A DNA stretch of 64,000 nucleotides from an uncultured Salinicoccus sp. (GTDB lineage: Bacteria; Bacillota; Bacilli; Staphylococcales; Salinicoccaceae): NCBI GenBank assembly GCA_947494965.1, contig CANLWV010000001.1, positions 358,842 to 422,841 of the forward strand, read 5' to 3'. This document shows positions 8,386 through 15,888 of this stretch, one piece after another; positions within the stretch are counted from its first letter, which is position 1, and each line of letters begins with the position of its first letter. The translations under genes and the position numbers were made by a program. Below the pieces are notes generated by a model. The model was given only the letters and a program-made list of their open reading frames with translations, was not told where the DNA came from and made no database searches.

Positions 8386-8478
8386 CTACCTCCTAACAAT
8401 CATTAGCGCACCTGTAAACGGGTTCTTGATAACATATACATTCGGTCTTATCTGTTTTAAATCGACTGAGATGTTCAT
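8386..8478 (-). CDS. 30-residue phage micro-protein, coupled to minor head gene
   Basis: The ATG at 8478 overlaps the stop of the minor head gene as ATGA, a classic translational coupling. The 30-residue product (MNISVDLKQIRPNVYVIKNP start, then a basic end) has a strand-like pattern, V(D/E)x(K)QxRPNxxVIKNP, that I associate with very small proteins found at this position in staphylococcal siphoviruses. It is below the size that many gene callers report. The frame is intact and ends at a TAG in front of the next ribosome-binding site. Confidence 0.6.
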   Translation of the reverse strand: MNISVDLKQIRPNVYVIKNPFTGALMIVRR

Positions 8479-9416
8479 TCGACATCCACTCCTTTAGATT
8501 TAGCCCACTCTTCATACGTTTGATACTCAATTAAGCTGGTGCTTCCATCATCATTCCTCGCCCGTCTAGCAGAAGGTAGCTGACCATTGATTTTATATAG
8601 CTTCTTACATCTGCAATTGATATTCTGTTTGGCACTGTCCACACCGACCAGATTCCCAGGCGACGGTCCAACGGATAAGCCGACTTTAAACATACCGTTC
8701 TCATCTTCTGACTTGCCATCCATCTTCTGGTGCGATGCTCGGGTTCTGCGGTCCAGTGTGCTGTCCCAGTAACCCTTGATGCGAGCACTGAATGACCTTG
8801 CCTTATCTGCCGCATCATTTGCGGATTGCGTTTGTGCCCGATGGCCTTCTGTGCGTGCCACCATACGTGCCTGTCGCATGCTCAGTCCGACATCCTGGTT
8901 GATGCGGTTCGCTATTTGATTGTAGCTATTGCCTGCTAGGACACCTTCTGCAATATGCCCCTGGAGCTTCTGAATGACCTGTTTGCGATGTCTTTGAAAC
9001 GTTGGCGCCAGCTTAATTAATTCGATTGGCTGCTCCAGTGCTTTCTTAATCCGCTCAGTCGATGGCGCTGTAAAACTCATCTGAATACCACTAGAATACT
9101 CGAATAGATACATATGGCGCATATAGTTGTCCAAGTAGATCTTCGTTTGACTGAACACAATCAGGTTGACGATTTCGCTGTAGTCATCCTGCAGAAGCTC
9201 CTCAATACGTTGTAATTCCTTTTTGAATCGGTTGTACTTGTTGAATTCAGTCCATGTGATATGTGGGTCATCGTGTTGGTACTTGTCGAGCATGGTAGCA
9301 AAGGACCGCTTAATATACTTCAACCGCTTTGCCAGTACCTTCTCAGCTTCATGTTCAGCTTTAGCGATGAGTTTGTCGATGTGCTTATCAATCTGTTCCT
9401 GGTCCATCATCCTCAC
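8475..9416 (-). CDS. Phage minor head protein, SPP1 gp7 family
   Basis: This protein of about 310 residues follows the portal gene. The first half is helical and charged. The second half carries the SPP1 gp7 / Mu F-like domain signature: MRQARMVARTEGHRAQTQ, then GYWDSTLDRRTRASHQKMDG, and near the C-terminus PGNLVGVDSAKQNINCRCK. Members associate with the portal and are injected or help DNA exit. The frame starts at a GTG (9416), but ATGs at 9410 and 9407 next to a GGTGAGG site are likelier. It overlaps the portal gene by 29 bases. Confidence 0.92.
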   Translation of the reverse strand: MRMMDQEQIDKHIDKLIAKAEHEAEKVLAKRLKYIKRSFATMLDKYQHDDPHITWTEFNKYNRFKKELQRIEELLQDDYSEIVNLIVFSQTKIYLDNYMRHMYLFEYSSGIQMSFTAPSTERIKKALEQPIELIKLAPTFQRHRKQVIQKLQGHIAEGVLAGNSYNQIANRINQDVGLSMRQARMVARTEGHRAQTQSANDAADKARSFSARIKGYWDSTLDRRTRASHQKMDGKSEDENGMFKVGLSVGPSPGNLVGVDSAKQNINCRCKKLYKINGQLPSARRARNDDGSTSLIEYQTYEEWAKSKGVDVE

Positions 9417-10758
9417 CGCCCGTCACGATACCTTCTGTATCTTTACGTTCCTTCTCTTTCTCAACATCATCCACCCATGGATGATTGGCAAGCAATGTCT
9501 CTTCACTGATATAGCTGGAGGATGCAGAGGCAATCTGCGACTGTTCCAATTCATTGACCATACGATTGTAATTGAACGTGACATCGACTTCTTCAGCAAG
9601 CTCGCTATTAATGCCTTCATACTCGAATGCGAACCATAAGAGCTGCTTGATCGCTGGAATAGTCTTCCGTGCCAACTGTTTGGCTTTAAGATCCAATCCG
9701 GTATACAAGAAACGCAGTGCAATGCCGGAAGGACTGTTGCCGAGTTCGTTTCGGTTGAAATCCACGCCTCTGCCATAGTCGTATATATAGCCGCGCAGCT
9801 TATCCAGCCACTCATTAGAAGATGTCACGGGCACCTCTACGCGTATTGTTTCAACGCCGCCTTCACTGTCTACATTGATGGCTTTATAGTACTTGAGGTT
9901 CTTCATAAACTCCGATAAGTCTGTGCCTTCATAGCCTTTAAGAATGTAGATAAGCTCGGTCGATTCATCAAACATGTTCTGCGTATCGGAGGACCGTCGG
10001 TTCATCGCATCAATAAATGTCTTATAGCGCCATATATCGCTTGTGGAGTCACTGTTGTTCTTGAATGGTATAAACGGTACTCTGCCCCAGCTCTCACCGT
10101 TTAGATGCGTTGTCGGGTTGTCCTCGTTCATACCGTGATACCAGGCAAGTACCAAGCCGCTATCTGCATAGAGATAGTAAGTCACATCATCAGCAGTCCA
10201 GTACTCCACACGGTGTTCATCGCCCACCATGTAATGCCGAATGACAGCATTAAGCACACGCTGCTTGCGGTCTTTCCAAATGGGGATGATTTGCTCCGCT
10301 GGAATCTCCAGCATCTTGAACGAGCCTTCCTCGTCCACATAGGGGTGCACCCATTCCACACCTTTATTCGATGCAGCAGTGAGAATGTCGTTTAGGTCAT
10401 CATCAAAGTCATAATCAAGATGCTTCTCGATAGCGGCCATGACTGTTTCGTCTTTATGTTGATAGTTGGGAGACTCTCCTGCGATGTAGCCCACTTTCTG
10501 GTCTACTAGGTTGGCATGTGGATTATGATCAAATCGCCAGTCCGGCTTTAAGGGATCAAAGTTTCCTTCGTGGTCTGTGGGTTTCTGTTCATCTATAATA
10601 TCCGGGTGATTGTCGTAGTAGCGTTGGCCGGTTCGGTATATCTCAATGTTTGCTGCGTTTTCTTTAATAAGACGAATAATCATTTCTTCTTGTGTTTCTT
10701 CAGATGGCTTGACACTGTCTGTCAGCACCTCACCATGTGGTTTTGTGAATGGATCCAT
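9388..10758 (-). CDS. Portal protein, SPP1 gp6 family
   Basis: A 456-residue portal protein. Recognisable segments: an N-terminal helical region with RYYDNHPDI, the PHANLVDQKVGYIAGESP motif (residues about 80 to 97), a long alpha/beta core with WGRVPFIPFKNN, and the C-terminal helix region SPSGIALRFLYTGLDLKAKQ. It forms the dodecameric DNA gate at the capsid vertex and docks the terminase. It lies directly after the large terminase subunit with a 12-base gap and an AGGAGGC site. Acidic, Gly-rich C-terminus overlaps the gp7 gene. Confidence 0.95.
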   Translation of the reverse strand: MDPFTKPHGEVLTDSVKPSEETQEEMIIRLIKENAANIEIYRTGQRYYDNHPDIIDEQKPTDHEGNFDPLKPDWRFDHNPHANLVDQKVGYIAGESPNYQHKDETVMAAIEKHLDYDFDDDLNDILTAASNKGVEWVHPYVDEEGSFKMLEIPAEQIIPIWKDRKQRVLNAVIRHYMVGDEHRVEYWTADDVTYYLYADSGLVLAWYHGMNEDNPTTHLNGESWGRVPFIPFKNNSDSTSDIWRYKTFIDAMNRRSSDTQNMFDESTELIYILKGYEGTDLSEFMKNLKYYKAINVDSEGGVETIRVEVPVTSSNEWLDKLRGYIYDYGRGVDFNRNELGNSPSGIALRFLYTGLDLKAKQLARKTIPAIKQLLWFAFEYEGINSELAEEVDVTFNYNRMVNELEQSQIASASSSYISEETLLANHPWVDDVEKEKERKDTEGIVTGGEDDGPGTD

Positions 10759-10770
10759 GGGAAGCCTCCT

Positions 10771-12030
10771 TTATTTGAGTATTGATAATGATGATTGCTT
10801 CATATCGCGTTCCATTGCATAGCGTAACTGGTCAATTGTGTGGTTATCGATATCCTGGAGCCTCGGCAAAACATTGCCGTCTTTGTCTGTTTGATAATCT
10901 ATATTTTCAAATTCATACGCTGTCTTGGGCGTCCGTTTAGGATCAATCACGATGGCATCCAAATCATCCAACCACTTTTCACCAAACTCAACAGAGCCGG
11001 GGCCTTTCTTAGAGCCCTTCACTCTTAATCCGTATGATTTCACTTCATCCACTGATTTTGGTTCTGCGCCATCTGCAGTAATTGATTCGTCATCATACCC
11101 TTTACTTTTAATTCTTTGAGCAGCCGCTCTGTTGCTCAACTTCACTTCATGTATTTCGGCAATGGCGTATATCGTTCTGCGCTTCTTATCGTAATGCCAC
11201 CGTCCAAAACTGAATGGATCTGAAGCATAGCCCCAGTCAATGCCTTGCCGAATATTGTCGAACATTGCAATCTCTTCATCAGTAATGGTCCTGAATACCA
11301 GATTATCGAATGGTACGACACCAGAGCCGATGGCTTCGCCTAAGTATTCATGTCGATATTTACGTTCGTTACGCTCTTTCGTCGCTTCTGCTTCTTCGAT
11401 GAACTGCTTTGAGATGAACGGATTGTCCAGGTATGTCGAGTGATGTACGAATGTGTTATCTGCGATGAAAGCTGATTCATATTTCTTATTCACCCAAGAT
11501 TGTTTACGCTTTGGTGGGTTATACGAATAGAAAAATTTATAAAAAAGACCATCTTCCAATTCTCCTCTTAACAGGGAGTTGGTGATGGTCGTGACTTCAT
11601 CTTCAGTTAGGAACTCAGCAAGCTCTTCTATCCAGGCAATCGCAAAAGGGAATTCAGCGCTTTTAAGGGACTTAATACGTTCCGGTTCCTTAGCCCCTCT
11701 GAATACCATATAGTTACCACGCGGCAGGTATGTGACTCTCATAGGGGATTTATTGACCTTGAACAGATGGCTCACTTTCTGTTCTGATATCGCCCACTTG
11801 ATTTGTTCGAAGATGGAAAGCTCAATGGTGTTATCTATCTTCCGTATGCCGACTGCATTGACTGGATAGCGCATAAGCATCTGTACGATGATATGTGCGA
11901 TGTCTGATGACTTACCGGAGCCCCTGCCCCCTTTGCATACTACGTTGAGGATGTTTGGGTTCTTCGCTGCTTTCCATACCGGATGAAATGCTGTAGGCAG
12001 TAACTCTGATATCTTAATAGCTGTTGTCAT
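10771..12030 (-). CDS. terL: Terminase large subunit
   Basis: A 419-residue DNA-packaging motor. The ATPase half has a Walker A motif GGRGSGKSSD near residue 35, and a Walker B region IAWIEELAEFL near residue 130. The nuclease half has the RNase H-like acidic positions in RQGIDWGYASDP (near 247), ITADGAEPKSVDE (near 308) and AIVIDPKRT (near 355). This matches the PBSX/SPP1 Terminase_3 type. It cuts and translocates concatemeric DNA into procapsids. The ATG overlaps the small-subunit stop by four bases. Confidence 0.96.
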   Translation of the reverse strand: MTTAIKISELLPTAFHPVWKAAKNPNILNVVCKGGRGSGKSSDIAHIIVQMLMRYPVNAVGIRKIDNTIELSIFEQIKWAISEQKVSHLFKVNKSPMRVTYLPRGNYMVFRGAKEPERIKSLKSAEFPFAIAWIEELAEFLTEDEVTTITNSLLRGELEDGLFYKFFYSYNPPKRKQSWVNKKYESAFIADNTFVHHSTYLDNPFISKQFIEEAEATKERNERKYRHEYLGEAIGSGVVPFDNLVFRTITDEEIAMFDNIRQGIDWGYASDPFSFGRWHYDKKRRTIYAIAEIHEVKLSNRAAAQRIKSKGYDDESITADGAEPKSVDEVKSYGLRVKGSKKGPGSVEFGEKWLDDLDAIVIDPKRTPKTAYEFENIDYQTDKDGNVLPRLQDIDNHTIDQLRYAMERDMKQSSLSILK

Positions 12031-12479
12031 TCCACATCATCCACAAACTGAACGGCGCCGGTGTGTTCGACTTCCTGCTTGTCCGTCCAGAGCTTGTAAC
12101 GCTTGCCTAATAGCTCAGCCGCCTTAGTACGTTGTGAAGTATCAGATCGTCGCTCATGGCGCTGCACTTCGCTTTCGAAGTCACCTAGCGGAACAACCAT
12201 CAACTCTTCATCCTCGACCTGCCCTCGCATGACAGAGGTGAGATATTCCATGACCTCCTGCTGATCTGCAACGGCTTTGCTTTGCAATTCGGCCAAACGC
12301 TCGTCAATATAAGCTTTTATACTATCATTTTCTAACAACTTACTCGCATTCGTCTTTGCATAATTCTCGCTATATCCAGCATTGATCGCCGATTTGAAGA
12401 CATTCGCATGTATAATATATTCATCAGCAAAGCGCTGCTGCTTCAGTGTCATTTTCCTTTTAGCCACTTCATATCTCAC
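12027..12479 (-). CDS. terS: Terminase small subunit
   Basis: A Terminase_2-type protein: KMTLKQQRFADEYI followed by the helix-turn-helix NVFKSAINAGYSENYAKTNASKLL and then a helical oligomerisation region. It recognises the packaging site and recruits the large subunit. The longest frame begins at a GTG (12479); the GTG at about 12467 with GGGTGA upstream, or the ATG of MTLKQQ, are equally plausible starts. It overlaps terL by four bases. It is the first gene of the leftward packaging and structural operon after the moron terminator. Confidence 0.93.
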   Translation of the reverse strand: MRYEVAKRKMTLKQQRFADEYIIHANVFKSAINAGYSENYAKTNASKLLENDSIKAYIDERLAELQSKAVADQQEVMEYLTSVMRGQVEDEELMVVPLGDFESEVQRHERRSDTSQRTKAAELLGKRYKLWTDKQEVEHTGAVQFVDDVE

Positions 12480-12580
12480 CCACTTTCATACTTATGTATT
12501 GTCTTACTCAAAACCAGCGCCGATTGCCACCTGTAATTGGAGGGGTCTCTATGTGGATCAGCAACCAGTTTTCAGCAAAC

Positions 12581-12607
12581 AAAAAAGACATCTCAATAAG
12601 AGATGTC
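12581..12607 (-). terminator. Intrinsic terminator of the moron gene
   Basis: On the minus strand a perfect 8-bp stem (GACATCTC / GAGATGTC) with a five-base loop is followed by six T. It lies eleven bases beyond the stop of the 12619-13044 gene and separates that gene from the terminase operon. Confidence 0.88.
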
Positions 12608-12618
12608 AGCCATCGCTT

Positions 12619-13044
12619 TTATAGTTTCTTTAGCAATTCATAATAGTGCTCCTGTACTTCTAATGCTATAGAAGCAGACTCCCCGTACTTTTCCACTGTT
12701 TTTTGCTCAGGGTCACGAGGGGCGTAAAGGTACTTCGAATTTCTAGTTACGTTATGTGGCCTGAAACTAAGCGCTATCGCCGTAACATTGTTTGGTGTAT
12801 CTATATAATAAAACAATCCAGGTCCTGGCTCTTCGGTTTTTAAAGCAACACCATAAGGCCGCTTCGTACTCTCAATCGAAAAGTTCTTATGCCCTTTGCT
12901 CTCAAGTGCTTCTTTCATTTCCGGTAAAAATTCAGCAAACACATCCACTGTTCGTTTAGCTCTTTCTAATCGTTCTTGAACTTCATCCTGCTTTTTTGCC
13001 TTACTCTCATCGTAATCTTCATTAATTTTCTTAAACATGTTCAT
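12619..13044 (-). CDS. Uncharacterised moron protein between late activator and terminase
   Basis: A 141-residue soluble protein. The first 35 residues are a charged helix (AKKQDEVQERLERAKRTVD), then a mixed region with KRPYGVALKTEEPGPGLFYYID, and a C-terminal helix (ASIALEVQEHYYELLKKL). I do not recognise a family. The gene has its own transcription unit: an extended -10 promoter just upstream, a strong AAGGAGGAAG site, and an intrinsic terminator just downstream. That isolation inside an operon region is the hallmark of a phage moron expressed in the lysogen. Function could be host fitness or exclusion of other phages, but the sequence does not say which. Confidence 0.75.
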   Translation of the reverse strand: MNMFKKINEDYDESKAKKQDEVQERLERAKRTVDVFAEFLPEMKEALESKGHKNFSIESTKRPYGVALKTEEPGPGLFYYIDTPNNVTAIALSFRPHNVTRNSKYLYAPRDPEQKTVEKYGESASIALEVQEHYYELLKKL

Positions 13045-13073
13045 CCTTCTTCCTCCTTTTGTTTGGTACCCTA

Positions 13074-13084
13074 ATCATACCAAA
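13074..13084 (-). promoter_or_regulatory. Extended -10 promoter of the moron gene
   Basis: Read on the minus strand the sequence is TTTGGTATGAT: a TGn extension plus a TATGAT hexamer. It is about 30 bases before the moron start codon and right after the terminator hairpin of the upstream unit. Similar TTTGGTATAAT and TTTGGTATACT motifs precede two rightward genes of the lysogeny region. Confidence 0.5.
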
Positions 13085-13173
13085 AATGCCACCCAATATG
13101 GATGGCATTTCTTTAAGAGGTCTGTCATGGAAACCAAATCAATAGGGAAGTTGTGGCCGACGAAGATTTTCAC
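13075..13173 (-). CDS. Possible 32-residue micro-protein overlapping a terminator
   Basis: A GTG at 13173 with a GGGAGG site eight bases before it opens a frame of 32 residues (start VKIFVGHNFPIDLVSM) that ends at a TGA at 13075. Its last third covers the terminator hairpin and the moron promoter. It could be a real late-regulator neighbour or a leader peptide, but the short length and overlap make this a weak call. Confidence 0.25.
   Translation of the reverse strand: MKIFVGHNFPIDLVSMTDLLKKCHPYWVAFLV
13082..13110 (-). terminator. Terminator after the late-activator unit
   Basis: On the minus strand an 11-bp stem (AAATGCCATCC / GGGTGGCATTT, one wobble) with a five-base loop runs directly into five T. 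It would stop transcription from the RinA-like gene before the moron. Confidence 0.7.
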
Positions 13174-13249
13174 CTCGCCTGCCTCCCTTCCAGTTTATCG
13201 TCATATGACCTTTCTTGTCGATTTTTTCTTTAATTTCTCATATTTCCCA

Positions 13250-13669
13250 TTAATCCTGTAATGTCTCGCAGACTTCATTCATGATTGAATGAGCCCTTTG
13301 TGGGGAGATTCCGACTTCCTTGGCGATGCTTTGATAAGTCATGCCGTTGAGCCGAAGATTGAATACTAGTGCTGTCCGTTCATCAGTGATACGATCCCAG
13401 CGGTTTTGGATGTATCGTACTTTCGCCTGCAATCGATTCAGTTCCTTATCCATCTTCATGCGTCTGATGGTGTCGTTGTGTACGGGGTCGCTATTGCCAC
13501 CTTGTGCTTTTGGCATGGCAGCGTCTATTCCATATTGTGATGTAGAGCCACCACCAACTTCGCTTTTGTACTGTGCATCCAGTTCCTTAAGTCTGGAGAT
13601 GTAGTATGGATAGTTATTGATTAAATCCATAATCTTTTCTGTCGAATAAGTCTCAGTCGCATAATTCAT
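13250..13669 (-). CDS. RinA/ArpU-like late transcription activator
   Basis: A 139-residue protein whose C-terminal 60 residues form a sigma-70 region 4-like helix-turn-helix: RITDERTALVFNLRLNGMTYQSIAKEVGISPQRAHSIMNEV. The N-terminal half is helical (DLINNYPYYISRLKELDAQY) with a Gly-rich linker. This architecture and the position just before the terminase genes match RinA-type activators, which switch on packaging and structural genes in staphylococcal phages. A terminator and an independent gene sit between it and terS, so its target promoter should lie in 12480 to 12580. Confidence 0.85.
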   Translation of the reverse strand: MNYATETYSTEKIMDLINNYPYYISRLKELDAQYKSEVGGGSTSQYGIDAAMPKAQGGNSDPVHNDTIRRMKMDKELNRLQAKVRYIQNRWDRITDERTALVFNLRLNGMTYQSIAKEVGISPQRAHSIMNEVCETLQD

Positions 13670-13688
13670 AATTCAGCTACACCCCGTT

Positions 13689-14111
13689 TTATAGTTTGTC
13701 TATCGCTATGAGCACATGGTCAGTGTCCCCATATTGTTTCCTTACGTTAAGCTCTACAATTTGTGAATCATCCTTGTATACCGTTTCATTCAGTGCATCC
13801 AGTATGCCTTTGGCCAAGTTATCGAGGTCTGGCTTTTTCTGATACACCAGCGAACCGTCTTCTATGGCTTTTAGCTTCTTCTTGGTGTAAGACTTGGGCG
13901 GAGTAAAAACGAATGTCAGATGAACGGCTATGGGACACTCAGCAATGGTCAGTCGCTGTCTGTTCATGTAACTCTTTGCCGTCAGCTTCACCAGGCGCTT
14001 GTATGTCCTGCTTTGCCTGGAGTTCACCGCCTTGGATTTGCCGGATGCCGTTTGATAAACACGGGGCCTGGGTTGCGGTACTGCCTTGCCATCCACTTTA
14101 AACTCAATCAA
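13689..14111 (-). CDS. rusA: RusA family Holliday junction resolvase
   Basis: A 140-residue endodeoxyribonuclease of the RusA type. It has the N-terminal GKAVPQPRPRVY segment, the central FTPPKSYTKKK loop, and the catalytic motif QKKPDLDNLAKGILDALN with the following VYKDDSQIVEL. These supply the conserved acidic residues. It would resolve recombination junctions before packaging. The start is a TTG at 14111, which overlaps the stop of a tiny upstream frame as TTGA. It closes the early operon before the late activator. Confidence 0.94.
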   Translation of the reverse strand: MIEFKVDGKAVPQPRPRVYQTASGKSKAVNSRQSRTYKRLVKLTAKSYMNRQRLTIAECPIAVHLTFVFTPPKSYTKKKLKAIEDGSLVYQKKPDLDNLAKGILDALNETVYKDDSQIVELNVRKQYGDTDHVLIAIDKL

Positions 14112-14182
14112 TCACTATCACGCTCCAATATCTCTTTTACTTGTTGCAGTATGTCTTTAGTATCCTTTTTCGAGTCGTTCAA
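14108..14182 (-). CDS. Possible 24-residue micro-protein before rusA
   Basis: A TTG-initiated frame (MNDSKKDTKDILQQVKEILE, then a short acidic end) begins inside the end of the dUTPase gene and ends in a TTGA overlap with the rusA start. The helix-like composition and the coupling overlap argue for it. No clear ribosome-binding site and a TTG start argue against it. Confidence 0.35.
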   Translation of the reverse strand: MNDSKKDTKDILQQVKEILERDSD

Positions 14183-14669
14183 AGTTAATCGCATTCTTTC
14201 GTTTGTATTGTTCGATGATGTCCTGCTCGGTAAAGCCATAGCGATCGAGTACTTTCAGCAGAATCATCAACTTCATGCCAAGGTCATCGTGTTCTTGTAA
14301 TTGTTCCAAAGCAACATCATCGACCGGCAAGTCAGCAAAGACTTTGGCATAAACCCTGTGTGTATTCCAAAGGTCGTCACCTTTGCCTTTCTGCTTATTC
14401 CAGTGGAGCATGATAAAATGCAGTACGTCTATGGCCTCGTCAAGAATGCGCTCTGTGTTTACGGGTTTGCTTTTCCAATACTTCCATAAATCATGGCATT
14501 CATTTATAAACTCAGACACCTCAATGTTTATTGCAAGAGAATGTTTGGAAGTGAACTCCTCTTTCCACTGTTTGTTGGTGATGTCCTTTTTCTTTTGTAT
14601 TTCCAAATCCAGTTTCTTTTGCATTTTCAACAGCCAATTCACAGTTGGCCTACTTAGTATTAGTGTCAT
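14157..14669 (-). CDS. Dimeric all-alpha dUTPase (dUTPase_2)
   Basis: A 170-residue protein with the metal-binding pattern of dimeric, all-alpha NTP pyrophosphatases: EVSEFINE near residues 50 to 57 and ILDEAIDVLHFIML near 76 to 88, giving ExxE and ExxxD pairs, with the WKYWKSKP segment between. It would hydrolyse dUTP to dUMP, limiting uracil in phage DNA. In staphylococcal phages, dUTPases also derepress SaPI islands by binding the Stl repressor; that role cannot be judged here. The first ATG overlaps the previous stop as TAATG; the internal ATG at residue 16 is a possible start. Confidence 0.88.
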   Translation of the reverse strand: MTLILSRPTVNWLLKMQKKLDLEIQKKKDITNKQWKEEFTSKHSLAINIEVSEFINECHDLWKYWKSKPVNTERILDEAIDVLHFIMLHWNKQKGKGDDLWNTHRVYAKVFADLPVDDVALEQLQEHDDLGMKLMILLKVLDRYGFTEQDIIEQYKRKNAINFERLEKGY

Positions 14670-15064
14670 TATTTAATCTCCCTCAGTACATGTATTTCGT
14701 TCGCTTGAATATCAGTTGCAGACTGCCCGTAATTTGTCATGATGCATAGTTGCTTATGGTCCAAGTAAAATAATGATTCGTACAATCCTTCTGATACCGA
14801 GCCATTGACTGCAAACACAGCAAGCGTATGCGCTTCGCCAGTGAATGTGCCTTTGTACTCCAGGAAGGCATTTTCGTTTAGATGAACGCTCCTCGCTTTT
14901 CTTCCAGGCTTACCAATTAGTGTGATCCGATCACCTGGCATAATGACTTTATCTGCAATATGCAGGAAGTCTTCTCTGATTTCCTCCTGGCCTAATCTAA
15001 TGAAATTAGCATTTACGGTCATGAAGAAGTCTTTACCTCCGAACTCGCTGACGGCTGCTTTCAT
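14669..15064 (-). CDS. Hypothetical phage protein, 131 residues
   Basis: No family recognised. The start ATG at 15064 is chosen because an AGGAGTGG site precedes it; a longer frame to 15085 has no such site. The product begins MKAAVSEFGGKDFFMTV and is beta-rich and soluble, with a middle KVIMPGDRITLIGKPGRKAR segment that resembles an OB- or SH3-like barrel strand pattern. It is in the early leftward operon between a small membrane protein and the dUTPase, with which it shares a TAATG overlap. Confidence 0.7.
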   Translation of the reverse strand: MKAAVSEFGGKDFFMTVNANFIRLGQEEIREDFLHIADKVIMPGDRITLIGKPGRKARSVHLNENAFLEYKGTFTGEAHTLAVFAVNGSVSEGLYESLFYLDHKQLCIMTNYGQSATDIQANEIHVLREIK

Positions 15065-15074
15065 TCCACTCCTC

Positions 15075-15185
15075 CTATACTCCAAATATCCAAAGTATTG
15101 CTTTGGTTCCTAATGCTACGATCACCAACGTAATCACCGTGACGATGATATATGCCATTAACTTCTCAAACCTGTCATTATTCAT
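15075..15185 (-). CDS. 36-residue single-span membrane micro-protein
   Basis: The ATG at 15185 overlaps the stop of the preceding micro-gene as ATGA, and a GGGAGG site lies 9 to 10 bases upstream. The product (MNNDRFEKLMAYIIVTVITL start) has one hydrophobic span of about 22 residues after a short charged N-terminus. It is the second of two adjacent membrane micro-proteins. Function unknown. Confidence 0.6.
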   Translation of the reverse strand: MNNDRFEKLMAYIIVTVITLVIVALGTKAILWIFGV

Positions 15186-15292
15186 TTTTTATTCCTCCCA
15201 ATCCAATTTACGGCTAAATCGATAATCACCATCAACGTCGCAATAATCAGCAGGACGAATGCTGTGTAGCCAAGTATCACAAGTCCAGTCAT
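15182..15292 (-). CDS. 36-residue single-span membrane micro-protein
   Basis: The ATG at 15292 overlaps the preceding stop as ATGA, and its own stop overlaps the next start the same way. The product is one long hydrophobic helix (GYTAFVLLIIATLMVIIDLA) with a basic C-terminus. Perfect coupling on both sides supports it as a real gene despite its size. Function unknown. Confidence 0.6.
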   Translation of the reverse strand: MTGLVILGYTAFVLLIIATLMVIIDLAVNWIGRNKK

Positions 15293-15600
15293 CTAACCCT
15301 CTCCTTTCTCTTACCGCCGTCCCAATTGGCATCCGATCGAGCAGCTACTTTAGTGTAGCTACATTTCAGACGTTTGTTCTCCTCTCCCAACTTATTAACT
15401 AGTGCTGTCAGCTCCCGCTTTTCCTTGCGTAGCTGGGTAATCTGTTTGCTAACTTTTATACTAAGTTTCGTTTTCTCCCTGAGTAGCTCATGGAATTTCT
15501 GTCGCCACCGTTTGATGTGCTGGCGTTGGGTCTGTATCGTTTCTGCCTGCTTATCCAACCGTTCCCCACAATTTCCATTACAGTGATGATTGTAGTGCAT
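15289..15600 (-). CDS. Coiled-coil hypothetical phage protein with N-terminal His/Cys cluster
   Basis: A 103-residue basic protein. The N-terminus MHYNHHCNGNCGERLDKQAE has two Cys and three His, which might bind a metal. The middle 60 residues are a heptad-patterned coiled coil (LSIKVSKQITQLRKEKREL, LVNKLGEENKRLK). It lies in a string of coupled small early genes. I do not recognise a family. Confidence 0.65.
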   Translation of the reverse strand: MHYNHHCNGNCGERLDKQAETIQTQRQHIKRWRQKFHELLREKTKLSIKVSKQITQLRKEKRELTALVNKLGEENKRLKCSYTKVAARSDANWDGGKRKERVR

Positions 15601-15611
15601 GTAATCACTCC

Positions 15612-15887
15612 CTAAATATATTCAAATAGCGTCGCTTGTCGTGCCTTCTCTTCTTCCCGAACACTTGGCCTGACCAGATTACTTTCGTCGCCTTTAACTG
15701 TCTTCTCGACGTATTGGTGACTCTCTATAAACTCCCGATAGTCTGTATACGATAATTCTTTATCCTCACGCAGCACTTCCTGGAACTGGTGGACGAATAT
15801 CATCACATGGTCAGATCGTGGTATGGCTGTCGCAAACTTGATATCGCCCTCGTATAGGTGCCTGAGCTGAAGAAAATAACTCGTCAT
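15612..15887 (-). CDS. Hypothetical phage protein, 91 residues
   Basis: A soluble protein with an N-terminal MTSYFLQLRHLYEGD, a DYREFIESHQYVEKTV helix and an acidic C-terminal EEEKARQATLFEYI. No family recognised. It starts one base after the stop of the previous gene and has a GGAGTGG site inside that gene. The composition matches neighbouring genes, so it is probably a real part of the early operon. Confidence 0.65.
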   Translation of the reverse strand: MTSYFLQLRHLYEGDIKFATAIPRSDHVMIFVHQFQEVLREDKELSYTDYREFIESHQYVEKTVKGDESNLVRPSVREEEKARQATLFEYI

Positions 15888-15888
15888 G

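Noticed and set aside
13037..13261. 74-codon plus-strand frame near the moron
   Set aside because: No ribosome-binding site, it covers promoter and terminator elements of minus-strand genes, and the product is not protein-like.
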